From: Lindgomyces ingoldianus
Taxonomy: Eukaryota; Ascomycota; Dothideomycetes; Pleosporales; Lindgomycetaceae
Assembly: GCF_010093535.1 (NCBI RefSeq)
Contig: NW_022985184.1
Location: 709,993 to 773,992, forward strand
Direction of reading: 5' to 3'
DNA length: 64,000 nucleotides
How positions within the stretch are numbered: position 1 is the stretch's first letter; the number at the start of each line of letters is the position of its first letter. The translations under genes were made by a program, and so were the position numbers. Under the pieces are notes generated by a model, which saw only the letters and a list, made by a program, of their open reading frames with translations, ran no database searches and was not told where the DNA came from. This document shows, piece by piece, positions 11,088-21,914 of the stretch.

Positions 11088-12404
11088 TCAAAACCGCCAA
11101 AGGCAGAGCAGTCGGTCATAGAAGCTGGTACTTATGAATGTCCTCTGGCCCTTCGTGTTCAGCGAGGGCTGGCAATCGCTTCCATAGTTCATGCTCTTGT
11201 GCTCTTCAAATTTTGCGACCACTTCAAAGCGCCAATCTTTTTCTCCATTCCAAATCAATTTCAGGATTCGGGCTCCAGCATGCATACAACTTGCAAGGAG
11301 AAACACTTCCCCGCTCTCGGGAAAAGAAGAGTTAAAATCCATATCTAGGAACTTCTCCAGGAAAAAAGGGTTAGGATCCATGCCCAGGAACTTAAGCCGC
11401 CAGACCCCTCCCTCAAGATTGAGTTCGGAAAGAACGGTTCTTCGACCATTTACGGATGCGTAAATGAGTCGTATATGATCGTCATAGCTGCCTGTGAGAA
11501 CAAGGCTTCTGCGCTCGTTGGCATGGAAGGGGAGAATGGCAGTAACTCCAGCTCTATGAATCTTTCGATCGGTCCACTGATGCTTCATGAAATAACCATC
11601 TGCCACTGCAGTGTTTCTCAAAGAGTGGTTGTTGTTCTCAGGCAAGGACCACAACTTGAGGGCGCTGTCGTCTCCTCCAGTGTACATACCCGATCCATCT
11701 GGTAGGAAGGCTAGCGTCCAAGCTTCAAGATCGTGCATTCCAGATGCTCCCCGCCGCATCATCACAGAAGACGAGTCCACGAGATTTGCATCTTCTAGAC
11801 ATACTGATCCATCAGAAAGCGTTATCCCGACAGCGCAGAGACTACGATGCCATGAAAATGCTGTGACAATGGTGTCTTCTGACGCGAGTTGTAAAGTCTG
11901 TAAATGACGTATCTTGGGAATAACAGTCTCGTATCCAGGGGTCCCAAATACAGCCTGCCCTTGCTGGTCTGTAAGCTCGTATACTTCGATCGAACCGGTT
12001 GATGTCGCTGCACCGAAGACAAAAGGAGGAAAATAGGCTGGCGAGAAGTGAAGGTCCAGAATTGCCGAAGGCGTTGATAAACTTTGCAGTATTTTCCTAG
12101 TTTATTTTAATACTTCTAAACATGCAGTGCATGGGCTGTTTTCTGGCGTATATTTCGGGATGAGGAAAAACTGAACCTACACACTGTTTTCTTGTACATG
12201 GAGTAGTATCAGGCTTCCATTTCGCTGCTGAGTTTTCTTCTCTCTTGTTTCCTCAGGTGGTTCGGACTCGGTTGGAGGATCTTCTACTAGCTTTTCGAGA
12301 TTGTAAGTCCCTACAACGGCATACTGGGGATGCAAAGGCCAGAATTCTATGCAGCTCGGAGGGAGGTCAAGCGTGAGTGATATCAGATGCTCCACTGACG
12401 GCAT
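11088..12404 (-). CDS. DPH7: Diphthine methyltransferase (WD40, DPH7/RRT2-type)
   Basis: Exons 12404-12181 and 12096-11088 on the minus strand, joined by an 84-nt intron (GTAGGT...ACTAG), give 410 residues. The N-terminus 'LTLDLPPSCIEFWPLHP' followed by VVGTYNLEK is diagnostic of DPH7. WD40 blades follow (for example LDLHFSPAYF, then TSTGSIEVYEL; YTGGDDSALKLW; VLTGSYDDHIRL). The C-terminus STSFYDRLLCLW is also family-typical. The enzyme demethylates the methylated diphthine intermediate on elongation factor 2, allowing the final amidation to diphthamide. It acts in the cytosol. An in-frame ATG 11 codons upstream (12437) is an alternative start; the downstream one matches the family better. 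It is divergent from the F-box-like gene with a shared region of about 570 bp. Confidence 0.92.
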
Positions 12405-12975
12405 ATTTGAGATCACCGTCCACAGAATCAACACCACAAGTTTAGATTGGCTCCTTCAGACGACGCGAAGCAAGTTCTTTGAAACATGTTGAGGCGCCGC
12501 TGAGCGGTTGGAGTGGGGCCAGAGGTATATAGTGGATAGTGTTAAAATGATAAAAAGAACCACGTGACAGGGTGGTCCGTGTTAGCGTCAGCAACCAAGT
12601 TCACCGTTGTCATCCACGTCTTCAACATCTGCGTCTCGACTGCCAATTGTCGATGCAAGACATCATCAGCACCACGAATCTCGGTGATATTGTCTCGATT
12701 TCCCAATCAGTGTTTGAAGTCACTTGCAGCTGATCAGGCACCGCCCTCTGTTGTCGAGTTGATGCCTTATTTATCCCAGCATCGCCTCAGTGCTGCCTAC
12801 GCTAACCGCCGCCACTATCAGCTCACTGACCGAAGTCAACTGATGAAAGTCGGTATTTAAGTCGCCTGAGTGCGCGTGTCTTTCGTGTTTTCATTCATCA
12901 CACGCGTTCTTAAGCGACTTCTCTCTTGACCCATCCCTCAATTGACACCCTTTCAGCCAGCAGCAATTCACCAAT
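12405..12975. other. Divergent promoter region between DPH7 and the F-box-like gene
   Basis: About 570 bp between two outward-reading genes. The frame at 12564-12860 has no recognisable domain. A CT-rich stretch precedes the plus-strand ATG. Confidence 0.5.
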
Positions 12976-14002
12976 ATGTCTCAACTCCAGGACACTCATG
13001 TTACGGTCTCGGGCCAAAGATCCTCAAAGCGGAAGAGAGCTCAGGTCAACTATTACGAAGATGTTTCTGACTTCGAAGATCTTATGGAGGAAGACAACAG
13101 CCAGGAAGTAGTCGGGGAGTACTCACAGCCAAAGGTTTGTGAAGGCCGCTATCTAAATTGAGGTAGTTGGACTGATGACAGAGTAGAAGCGCAAAGCGTC
13201 ACGCCCGGTACGACCGCTTCCAAAGCGCAAGATCTTCCCGTTCCTCGAGCTGCCTGCCGAGATTCGAATCATGATCTACGAATACTGTCTTACGGATCCT
13301 CAAAACATCCATCTCCTCTCTGTGACCGAGAACTATCGCCGAACAGTGGAACGGGCCGATGTAACCTATATGAAACGGCGCCTCAACCATTGGACGAACA
13401 GTAACATGTCCAACAACGAAGAATTAGATGAGGTTGTGGAACCACGGAAACTCGTGCCTTCCATCCTCGCAGTGAATAAGCAAATTTATAAGGAAGGCCG
13501 CGAGATGCTCTACGGCAATGCATTTGTCTTCAGCGATCCTTTGGCCTTGCATTCGTTCATGGCCAACATCGGACCTCGCGCCGCTGCACTGCTCAAGGAT
13601 ATTACGATCGGGTCATGGCAGTACTCTCGTGGTATGCACAAGGCATACAATCACGCATGCTTCGCAGTCCTGGCGTTTGCAACCAACATCCAGAAGTTGA
13701 AGCTTGACTGCTGGTTGGGCACCGGAAGCCAGCCCAAGTGGGTTGCCCGCCAGATTTATCGTGATGGATTCCCATGGCTGGAAGCTGTTGCTGCAGCTAA
13801 AGGAAAACTAGATGCGGCTGTCGACGTGATAGAAGTCCGTAATGACAACTTTTCAGGACGCGGCTGGCGGAGTCGGTCTCAGGTCAATCCGGAGCAGGAC
13901 GTGGAGGATTTCAAGAATGAACTGAGACGGCTCTTAGGCGCGCAGATGAAGAGGATTAAGGCAGCACCAAAGAAAGCAACGAAGAAGACTAAAGCGAATT
14001 GA
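12976..14002 (+). CDS. Uncharacterised F-box-like nuclear protein
   Basis: Exons 12976-13134 and 13187-14002, joined in phase 0 over a 52-nt intron, give 324 residues. The N-terminal part is charged, with a basic patch (KRKRAQ) and an acidic stretch (EDVSDFEDLMEED), then KRKASRPVRPLPKRK. Next comes 'FPFLELPAEIRIMIYEYCL' at about residues 70-88. That LPAEIR-x-MIYEY segment is the degenerate F-box-like motif found at the start of many ascomycete hypothetical proteins (the DUF7730-type group). Downstream is SILAVNKQIYKEGREMLYG, also typical of them. The lysine-rich C-terminus and basic N-terminus suggest nuclear localisation. Function is unknown; a role in ubiquitin ligase recruitment would be inference only. 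Confidence 0.85.
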
Positions 14003-14147
14003 GAGCGGCTCAATCTCGGTACATAATTAGACGGGTGGATATTGGAAGGGCTATAGAACGGGTCGATTCATGAAACGAGCATGGCCTTTAGATTTCACAA
14101 GTGGTTACGGAAGGATTCATGTTCATGGTGCCATCGATATGATCAAA

Positions 14148-14367
14148 ATGTCTGGCCTTCAACTGTGGGAATGTTAGCGAGCATGCATTAGTGAGTTGAG
14201 TTCTAGCATGGGGTTTATAGTGTATCTGAATCCGGATTCGAGCAGTCGTTGCAGAAGGATCTGTATATATGACGGCAAAACCATATTACGGCCAAACATG
14301 TCAAGATTTCAATTGTGGGCATGTTAGCGAGCATGTATTAACCGAGTGTTAGGTTCGAATATGGGGC
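14148..14367. repeat. Imperfect direct repeat, offset 150 bp
   Basis: The 30-bp core at 14161-14190 matches 14311-14340 at 27 of 30 positions. Similarity extends more weakly on both sides, to about 65 bp. This looks like an old local duplication downstream of the F-box-like gene. Confidence 0.75.
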
Positions 14368-15215
14368 ATGAGTGGGCATGTATCCCTTCTATACCTATGG
14401 CGTTTCAACGGGATTTCGGGTGTGCGGTCATATGATATCACAACCCCATGACCCCAACATCCCAGAAACACTGATATCGTTGAAAAATATCGGGTCTCCA
14501 AGCCTTTGCGCGACTTGTCCACGTTGCTCACAAATGGTATTCGGATTGACATGGCTTGGATTCAGTTAATAGATGACACTCTTCCAGACTCTATTCAACC
14601 AGGAATTTGTGAAATGTGCGCGGCGGATACGAGTGGTCCTAGGGACCTCGGGAGAAGTCGAGATACCTGCAGGAGGCCAGTGGCTGCGTTGGCAGCGCTA
14701 CTAGGACATTAATAGCCCTCTTAAGAAGATGGTATTATTGTGCTTTATGATAATCCCGCGGTTTGAGCATTGCAAGAGTTTGATTTCTCAGATGCCAAGA
14801 AGCAGCCGAATCGCATCCACGCGCTTGTCTGTGATCGCTCCAATGGTATTGCATGACATCTGTCGACAAGTCACATCTCCACTACCTGTCGAATGAATGC
14901 CTCAGGCGCACGCTGCTCCGTGTGTCCCCACTGTCATGCGCCGCAACGGCCCTTCGTGAAGGCGAATTTCACAAGCACGACTAGCGGCGAACCAAGTCTG
15001 CCAGGTTCTTCACCAATGACTTAGATCTGTACAACTCCGGACCACGCCATGAAGACTTGCACAAGCACGCCCTGCTCTTGCAGCACCTGGCTTCTTCCCC
15101 TTTCCTTGAACCTGCGTCTATCGCGGTCCTCCATCTTGTTGCTAACATCTTGACATGCTCACTCCGCAAACCGGAGCTCTTCAATAGCTCTCCAATAGCT
15201 CTCCTCCCCCGCCTT

Positions 15216-15263
15216 GAGCATCCTGCATCAAGAGCATCCTGCATCAAGAGCATCCTGCATCGG
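15216..15263. repeat. Three tandem copies of a 16-bp unit
   Basis: The unit GAGCATCCTGCATCAA occurs three times head to tail, the last copy ending GG instead of AA. Just upstream, CAATAGCTCTC is duplicated (about 15182-15203). Both lie in the presumed 5' leader or promoter of the GGPP synthase gene. Confidence 0.9.
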
Positions 15264-15444
15264 TCTGCATACAGACACGTCAACAAGCGCAGTTCGCGCC
15301 GGCCCTTCCGCTGCTCGCAAGTGCGCATCTCGAGCAATAAGCTTCTGGTATCTAATTCCACAGCCGCGGAAGGTTCACGCCGGCAGGCAACCACATAGCA
15401 GCAGCGCCCCAGGCCCGCAATCACAAGACAGGCCAACAGCGACC

Positions 15445-16976
15445 ATGGCCTCTGGTCAGTCGCCCCCATCCTTCCAGTCCCCCTTTGCCTCGCCCAACGC
15501 AATTCCACCCCGTACTAGCTCGCACGGCATTGTCAACGGTGGCAAACACCGCCCGAGTGTGCTGCGTCCGCTGTCTGAAGTCGACTGGATGAGCCAGAGC
15601 AAAAAGAGCAAGACGTCCCACCATTCGAGTTCCTCGTTAGCAGCCACTACATATTCCCACGCCCAGCAACATCAGACCCAGCAAGCACATGCCGTACACG
15701 CAATGGATTCAAACCCGCTCCAGCACCCGCAAACGCACCAATACCCCATGCCCATGACGCCGCCGCCGCCAGACCCGCTCCAGGGCATCGGCGACGATCT
15801 GATTTACGGGCGACGGACGATGTGGACCGACGAGAAGGAGCGCATATTACTTGGCCCGTACGACTACCTTTACGGCCACCCCGGGAAGGACATTCGCAGC
15901 CAGTTGATTGCTGCGTTTAATCTCTGGCTGAGGGTGCCGCCGGAAAAGCTGGAGGTGATAACCCGAGTGGTGGGGATGCTGCATACTGCGTCGTTACTGT
16001 ATGTGTGGCTGTGGCTTTCCCTCCCAGTGTATTCGTGGACATGCACTAACATGTCGTGTAACAGCGTCGACGACGTGGAAGATTCCTCCATCCTCCGTCG
16101 CGGTATCCCGGTTGCGAATTCCATCTTTGGCGTCGCCCAGACGATCAATTCGGCCAATTACGTCTACTTCAAAGCCCTGCAAGACCTCGCACATCTCGCA
16201 AACCCGAAGCTAATTGAGATATTCACAGAGGAGCTGCTGAATCTGCACCGAGGCCAAGGAATGGATCTTTACTGGAGAGACAGCTTGACATGTCCAAGCG
16301 AGGCTGATTATCTGGAAATGGTGGGGAACAAAACGGGCGGCTTGTTTAGATTGGCGATCAAGCTTATGCAGGCTGAGAGTGCGGTGAATATGTATGTTTG
16401 GGTTTCTATTTTCCTCCGCTCCACCCCTCTGGTTCTTGTTCCGACCCCCTTCGTCTCGCTTCGGAACCGGTTCCGTTCTGTTCTGCGCCGCTCCGATCTT
16501 CTTTGTTTCCATAACCCTTTTGTCGCTGCTCGTCTATTCCCATACCATTTTTCTCTATGCTGATAAATAACAGTGACTGCGCCCCGCTCGTCTCAACAAT
16601 AGGCCTCCTCTTCCAGATCCTAGACGACCACCTCAACCTCTCCCCCACATCAGGGTACTCCTCCCTCAAAGGCCTCTGCGAAGACCTCACGGAAGGTAAA
16701 TTTTCGTTCCCCGTCATCCACGCCATCCGCGCCGACCCGTCAAATCTCGTCCTCATCAACATCCTAAAGCAGAAAACTACTGACCAGGAGGTGAAGAGAT
16801 ATGCGGTGAAATATTTGGAGGAGAAGGGCAGCTTTGAGTACAGTGGGAAGGTTATTGGGGAGTTGAGGACGAAGAGTGAGGAGTTATTGGCGGAGATTGA
16901 GGTAGTGTTAGGGGAGGAGGGGACAGAGGGGGCAAAGGCGTTGAGGGCGGTTTTTGGGAGGCTGACACTGAGATAG
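15445..16976 (+). CDS. Geranylgeranyl diphosphate synthase
   Basis: Exons 15445-15998, 16065-16391 and 16574-16976 give 427 residues. The trans-prenyltransferase core has the first aspartate-rich motif DDVED at residues 187-191, formed just after intron 1, and the second motif DDHLN at 311-315. Also present are [18 protein letters not shown] and [11 protein letters not shown], as in fungal GGPP synthases. The enzyme condenses farnesyl and isopentenyl diphosphate into C20 geranylgeranyl diphosphate for protein prenylation and terpenoids. The first roughly 120 residues are a low-complexity Ser/His/Gln/Pro extension. The ATG at 15445 sits in a good context (ACCATGG), although the frame is open back to 15214. 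Intron 2 is unusually long here (182 nt). Intron 1 (66 nt) is stop-free and a multiple of three. No terpene cluster genes surround it, so a housekeeping role is likely. Confidence 0.93.
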
Positions 16977-18533
16977 GGGAGCGGATGCGATGTGAAATAT
17001 GAATCTGGTGTTGGGGTTGGGGTTGGGGGTTATGAGAGATGGATATATACGGCTGTGTTCATGACTCTTTAATCGGTAATATCTTGCATGGTAGACGACA
17101 TGATGTGTTATGGCATTAACATGGATGGTTGGCCTTCTTCACTTGCTTGCTGGCATATGTACACGTCTGCTTTATTCACGAGGTCTGCATTATATAATGC
17201 AGATGTACCCTAGAAAAACCAAGATGTGAATAGACTCACACGAAGTGATTCATCCATCTGAGTGTGGCGCTAAGAAACGGGCAAAAGAAATTAGGTGATA
17301 GCGGGGCTCGCATTTATGCGAGAGTGAAGGTGAAAGAGATTATACAAGTGTACTATTGCCGGATGTGAAGATCTTTGGTGCTATGGAACTATATGAATGC
17401 TAGGTATATCGATATGGTAAAGTCTATGCAGAAAGTCGAATAATAGAGCAAAGGAGAGACAGGAAGGAATAGAGCATATATGTCAAGCAGGTAGAGTGAA
17501 AAGGTGGAGTAGAGTAGAGTGAGGGAGGTTCAAGCCAAGACATGAAATGGAGCTGTGATCTGAAGACCTGAAATGAAGACGAGAAGTGAGTAGTTTGGTG
17601 CAAATTAGAGCAACAAATTGCAAATATCTGCAAGAAACATCACCAGGAACTGAATAATTTTTAGGTCTTCTATTCATCCCTGCGATCTTTCAACCAGCTT
17701 TAGCCAAACCCACATATATACAATCCGATCACATCCAATCCGCTCCTCTCCAAAACTTTGCCATGCCGCCCAACGCACATCTCAAGAAACGTATCCACAT
17801 ATACAATACAGCAGAATCCTTGACTCTGCACCCACCATTGCAATCGCCCCATCAAGGAATTAATGAAGAAGCCACTTCCAAGTCTCCCCAATCGACGACG
17901 GAAAGAATGTAAGAAGCGTAGCGCACAGCGTGACGCTGTTGGTTCGCTATTCGATAGGGGAAGAATCTAAGGAAGAAGTTCTGGTATGGTGTTCGATGAA
18001 GGGGGCCTACCAAAAGAAATTAAGGAGGGCAAGAAATTACACCGCACCCAACAGTAGGGCCAGGTCTAAAGATTTAAGTCGGTAAAAGGAGAAAACCACC
18101 GTTGGTGGATGGATGATATGCATGACCAGGAAAGTGAAAGAAACAATGCAAGCAGAGCTTAACTGGGAGCACAAAAGGCAAAAGAACAAAACGGATAGGG
18201 GAGTATGCAAGTAGTAAGCAGCAAACACCAGCCAACAACTCCTAGACCACCTGTCATGCAACATAAGACAGAACAGGGAAAATAGACCAAAATACTTCTC
18301 GAGGCATCCGACGAACGACCAGAACTAACCATACTATTTTTGCGCCAAAAGCTCCGAGTTTTACCCTAAGCAAAAGAAGCAACGGAATCCAGATCCATGT
18401 CTTGGGAATCAAGAAAAGGGGTATTTTGCTCACAACACACTCCATTGTACATTAAACACGTGAAATTGGTATTCGACACGTCTCTCGTCCTCGTAATTCT
18501 CCTCGTTTAATCAATTCGTAGAAGAGTAGCATG
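16977..18533. other. Convergent intergenic region between GGPP synthase and TEA4
   Basis: About 1.55 kb with the 3' flanks of both genes. A short run of three GTTGGGG-like units lies at about 17010-17031. The small open frames here have no family features. Confidence 0.5.
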
Positions 18534-21500
18534 CTATCGGGAAGCTTGTTTTTGTTTCGACGCTTCCCTCCTCTTCTTCCTCTTTGTCTCAAGCCAGTTG
18601 TGTAACAGGGTGTCCAATTCTCCACCTAGCTGTGTCACAGCCTTCGTTTCTTCGGTGTACAACCGTGACATGAGAGGATGATCCAGTCCGACGGGAACCA
18701 CACCAGTTATGTCGTTGATCACCATAAGCATGTCTCTGATGTCACTGCCGTCGTCTAGGTATGATCGTAGCGAAGCATCAGACCATGCCGGGAGTGTACT
18801 ACTCTCAGACGAGGTTGGCGGTGATGCTGCTTCCATTTCTTTCGTTGGAATAGGGGCAGGACGTGATGGTGGCGGTATGGAGGACGGCGAATGGAGTGAC
18901 GTAGGTGATGGCGAACCGGCCGGACGAGAAGTGGAGAGATTGGGTTTTGAGGGCGTGTTCGTTGAAGGACTTTCGTTGGGCGAGGGGGTAGAGATTGGGG
19001 AGCTGGTTTCTTGGCTGGATGTGTCGCCAGTGAGACCTGGAGGTTGGTGAAGGTCCGGTTCGTGATCTCTTTCATGGGTGTTCTCTTTTACAGGTGGCTG
19101 TGCGTCTGCGACCGATATCTGAACGGGAGATTCGGAGAGACGTCCGGTTGGCTCGGATTCTTCCGCTCGTGATGATTTTGTCTGCGGGTCCTTTGGATCA
19201 GCAAACGGATCAGTTTTCTCATCTTCAGAAGAATCGAAGTCATCGAGCTGCACTCGTTGTTTTGCCTTCTTGACTTTCTCAGGTCGCGGTTCGCCGTCTG
19301 CTTCCCGGTGTAGCATCTTGATAGGGTTGAGTTTCGAGGCAGCAGAATTGGACCGAGATCGATTTACATTTTCGGGAGACTGAACACGTGCTTCAATTGA
19401 CTTTGTAGACTCTTCTCGTTCTGGGGAAACCAAACGCATGGTTGAGGGAGCTTGTTGACCAGCAGGTTTGCTGCTCGGAGTATCTTTAGGAGCCGCGTTT
19501 TGCACGGCCCCGGGTTCAGGGCTGTCCGTTGGAGTAATAACCTGTTTCTTTGGTGGTGAGTCGTCCCGTCCACGTTGTGGTTTCTGTAATTTTCCTTTAC
19601 TAGCCTGTCGTTGCGGCGCTTGGTTGGAGGCTTGCTCAGTGGACGGTCGCTCTGAAGGGGATTCGTCGGAGCCCTTCGATTGTGGAGAGCTGCGACCGAT
19701 TTCCTCTGACTGTTTCTCAGCATCGCTATCAAAGGAGTCAAGTGCACCAGTGCCCTTGGGTTTCTTCTCTTTTCTCTTGAACAGACCACTAAGCATTCCA
19801 GGTTTCTTCTCCTTCTTTTTCTTATCTTCCTTGACCTTATCCGCAAAGCCATTCTTCTCAAGACTTTCTAGACTCGGTCCACGTTCCCTAGAACCTGTGG
19901 TGGAGGTACTTGAGTCGTCTCTTAGTAAGTTTGGCGTAAGGGTGATCTTCCGTGTTTCCGCATTATCATCCTTGAAGAAAGAATCCGTATTGCGCATTGT
20001 TCCATTTCGAGACACCTTCGGGTCCAACGGACGGTCAAACATCTCATCACTTGTCCTCACCTTGTCCCCACTACTCTTCGCGTCAGGGTCATCGTCAGAT
20101 TCCCGCGATACCTCCTCAGAATTGCCTAGGGCTGTTTCCTTCTTTGCGGCCCCAACTTTCAACGGCTGCACTTTGAGAGTATCGTCCTCAGTCTCTGTCT
20201 TCTCGTTGACAGCCTCCGCTTGGACTTGATTAGGGTCTGCTCCACCAAACAGTTCTTCATCGCCATTATCCTCGTCTGATGAATAGTCGTAATCCGAAGC
20301 CTCAACATAAGTCGGTGCTGCGAACTGCACAGTCTTCGCATTACGGCGGCGCATAGCTTTCTTTAGGGGATTTTTGGTCTTCTCCGCTGTGTCCCCGAGC
20401 ATTGTAGCTGAAAGGTCGATGTTTCGGTGCTTGTTCAATCGGGCTAACCGCTCAGTAGGGGTTTCAATATGTTCGGCTGGTAGATATCCTAGAACATGTA
20501 AATAGGGCGCCTGCCTTAATGATCTTGAGCGAAATACCAATGCTGCTGTCTTTGACTACCCTCACCAGCCACCAATAGCTGTTGCTGTCATCTAGAAGAA
20601 CCATGGTATCTCCCTTCGTAGCATTGGCTTGGCCTTCTACGGTGGCAACAAATGTATGCAGAGCATACACAAATTCGAAATCAATGTCCTCTGTTTCTCG
20701 TAAGCACTCGCCTCCCCAGCCAGAGTCGATATATCGCGGATCGTCAGAAAAGGAAATGTCATTGGAATCATCATCATCATTCTCAGTCCTCTCATCCCAC
20801 GAGTCAACGTCGCTGTCAGTGGTCCACGAGTCATCATCGCCAGTTTCCGTGGTCGGATAGGGTGTATTGTCGGTCCTGGTTTGTGTGTCTTGCCGCCCAT
20901 CATCATCGAAACCCCCACGTAGAGGACTATGCACTGGCCGAAGCATGCTTTTAACGTCTTCTTCGTCGAGTTCCGAGAGTAGAGACGCCTGTGAGTCCTC
21001 ACGTATATTCTGTAATCGAGCCTCCACGATTGACAGGCGTTGGGTTCGGAGACTAATATCGGAGTTGTCTGAAAGTTCGGCATCGGTGCTCCGTTCTGGA
21101 TTTTCCATTCTTGACATATACTCACCACGATGATGTTCCGTTGACTGTCTCTTACACGCGTCGTAGGCAGATTGAAGAAGAAATGGAATAGGAGATGATC
21201 GGTAGGGAGAATTATAGATGGAGTCCGCGCCGGCCACCGGAACATTGAAAAGTCGCTGAGCCGCGGCGGCAGCAGAGAGGGGAAAGTGAATGGGGGCGGA
21301 TGTAAAAGGAGAGGAAGAGTCCACAAGAGTTGAGGGTGAAGGAGAAGGCGTTGGCGAAGAGTGTGGAGTCAGAGAGGAGCTCCGCTTCGGCCAATTCGCA
21401 GGAGAAGAAGGTAAAGAATACCCACCATCGTCTATCGAGGGTGAACTCGAAATCTTGTCCATCATGTCGTCGTCCATGTCCTCCTCAACGTCAGCGTCCT

Positions 21501-21914
21501 GCATGTCGCCGTCGTCTCCACTCCCCGTCATTCCGCCGTTCAACCTCACGGCCTGCTCATCCTGCTGGAGATTCCTGTCACTGCTGACGCTGTTGACCAC
21601 AGTGCGCTCGTCATCAGAGCCAGGGTCTTCGCGCAGAGTGTTTGAGTCGCTCCAAGTGCCATTCTGCATATGCGATTCCTCTGAGTTCCGCTCGTCGTTG
21701 ACATGGCGTAGCGAGGCTTCCTGGTGCGGTGCGGCTGGCCCAATTCCCAAAGGGGCGGGGTGCTGAGGCTGGCGGGAGTGGTCCTGGGCGGTCGGGGAGA
21801 TTTTGTCTTGCAAGTCGAGCGTATCTACGGGACAAACAAAAGTTAGCAAGGGACATCGGTGTCCGGACAGAGCTCCAATGCCATACCTGCCCGTATAATT
21901 TGAGGTCGCGTCAT
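18534..21914 (-). CDS. Tea4/Bud14-type SH3 cell-polarity protein
   Basis: Exons 21914-21887, 21824-20538 and 20488-18534 on the minus strand give 1,089 residues. The tiny first exon gives MTRPQIIRA, spliced with a CTAAC branch. The N-terminal half is acidic and disordered. An SH3 domain follows at about residues 392-447 (FVYALHTFVATV, then SYWWLVR and GYLPAEHIETP). Immediately after is the PP1-docking RVxF-like motif KTVQF at 490-494, then APTYVEASDYDYSSDEDN. This order is diagnostic of Tea4 (fission yeast), TeaC (Aspergillus) and Bud14. The protein brings type-1 phosphatase to cell tips and links microtubule plus-end factors to actin assembly. The long C-terminal part is Ser/Pro/Lys-rich, and a short helical region near the end (LLHNWLETKRKKRREASK) closes the protein. 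It is longer than the yeast relatives. Confidence 0.93.

Larger units (their letters stand above)
14003..15444. other. Intergenic with a local duplication and tandem repeats
   Basis: About 1.4 kb. It holds an imperfect direct repeat (14148-14214 and 14298-14367), a 16-bp tandem triplet (15216-15263), and the promoter of the GGPP synthase gene. The frame upstream of the GGPP synthase ATG is open in register from 15214, but is judged 5' UTR. Confidence 0.5.

Noticed and set aside
17010..17031. Telomere-like GTTGGGG triplet
   Set aside because: Only three units, internal to the window, and fungal telomeres use TTAGGG; treated as simple sequence.
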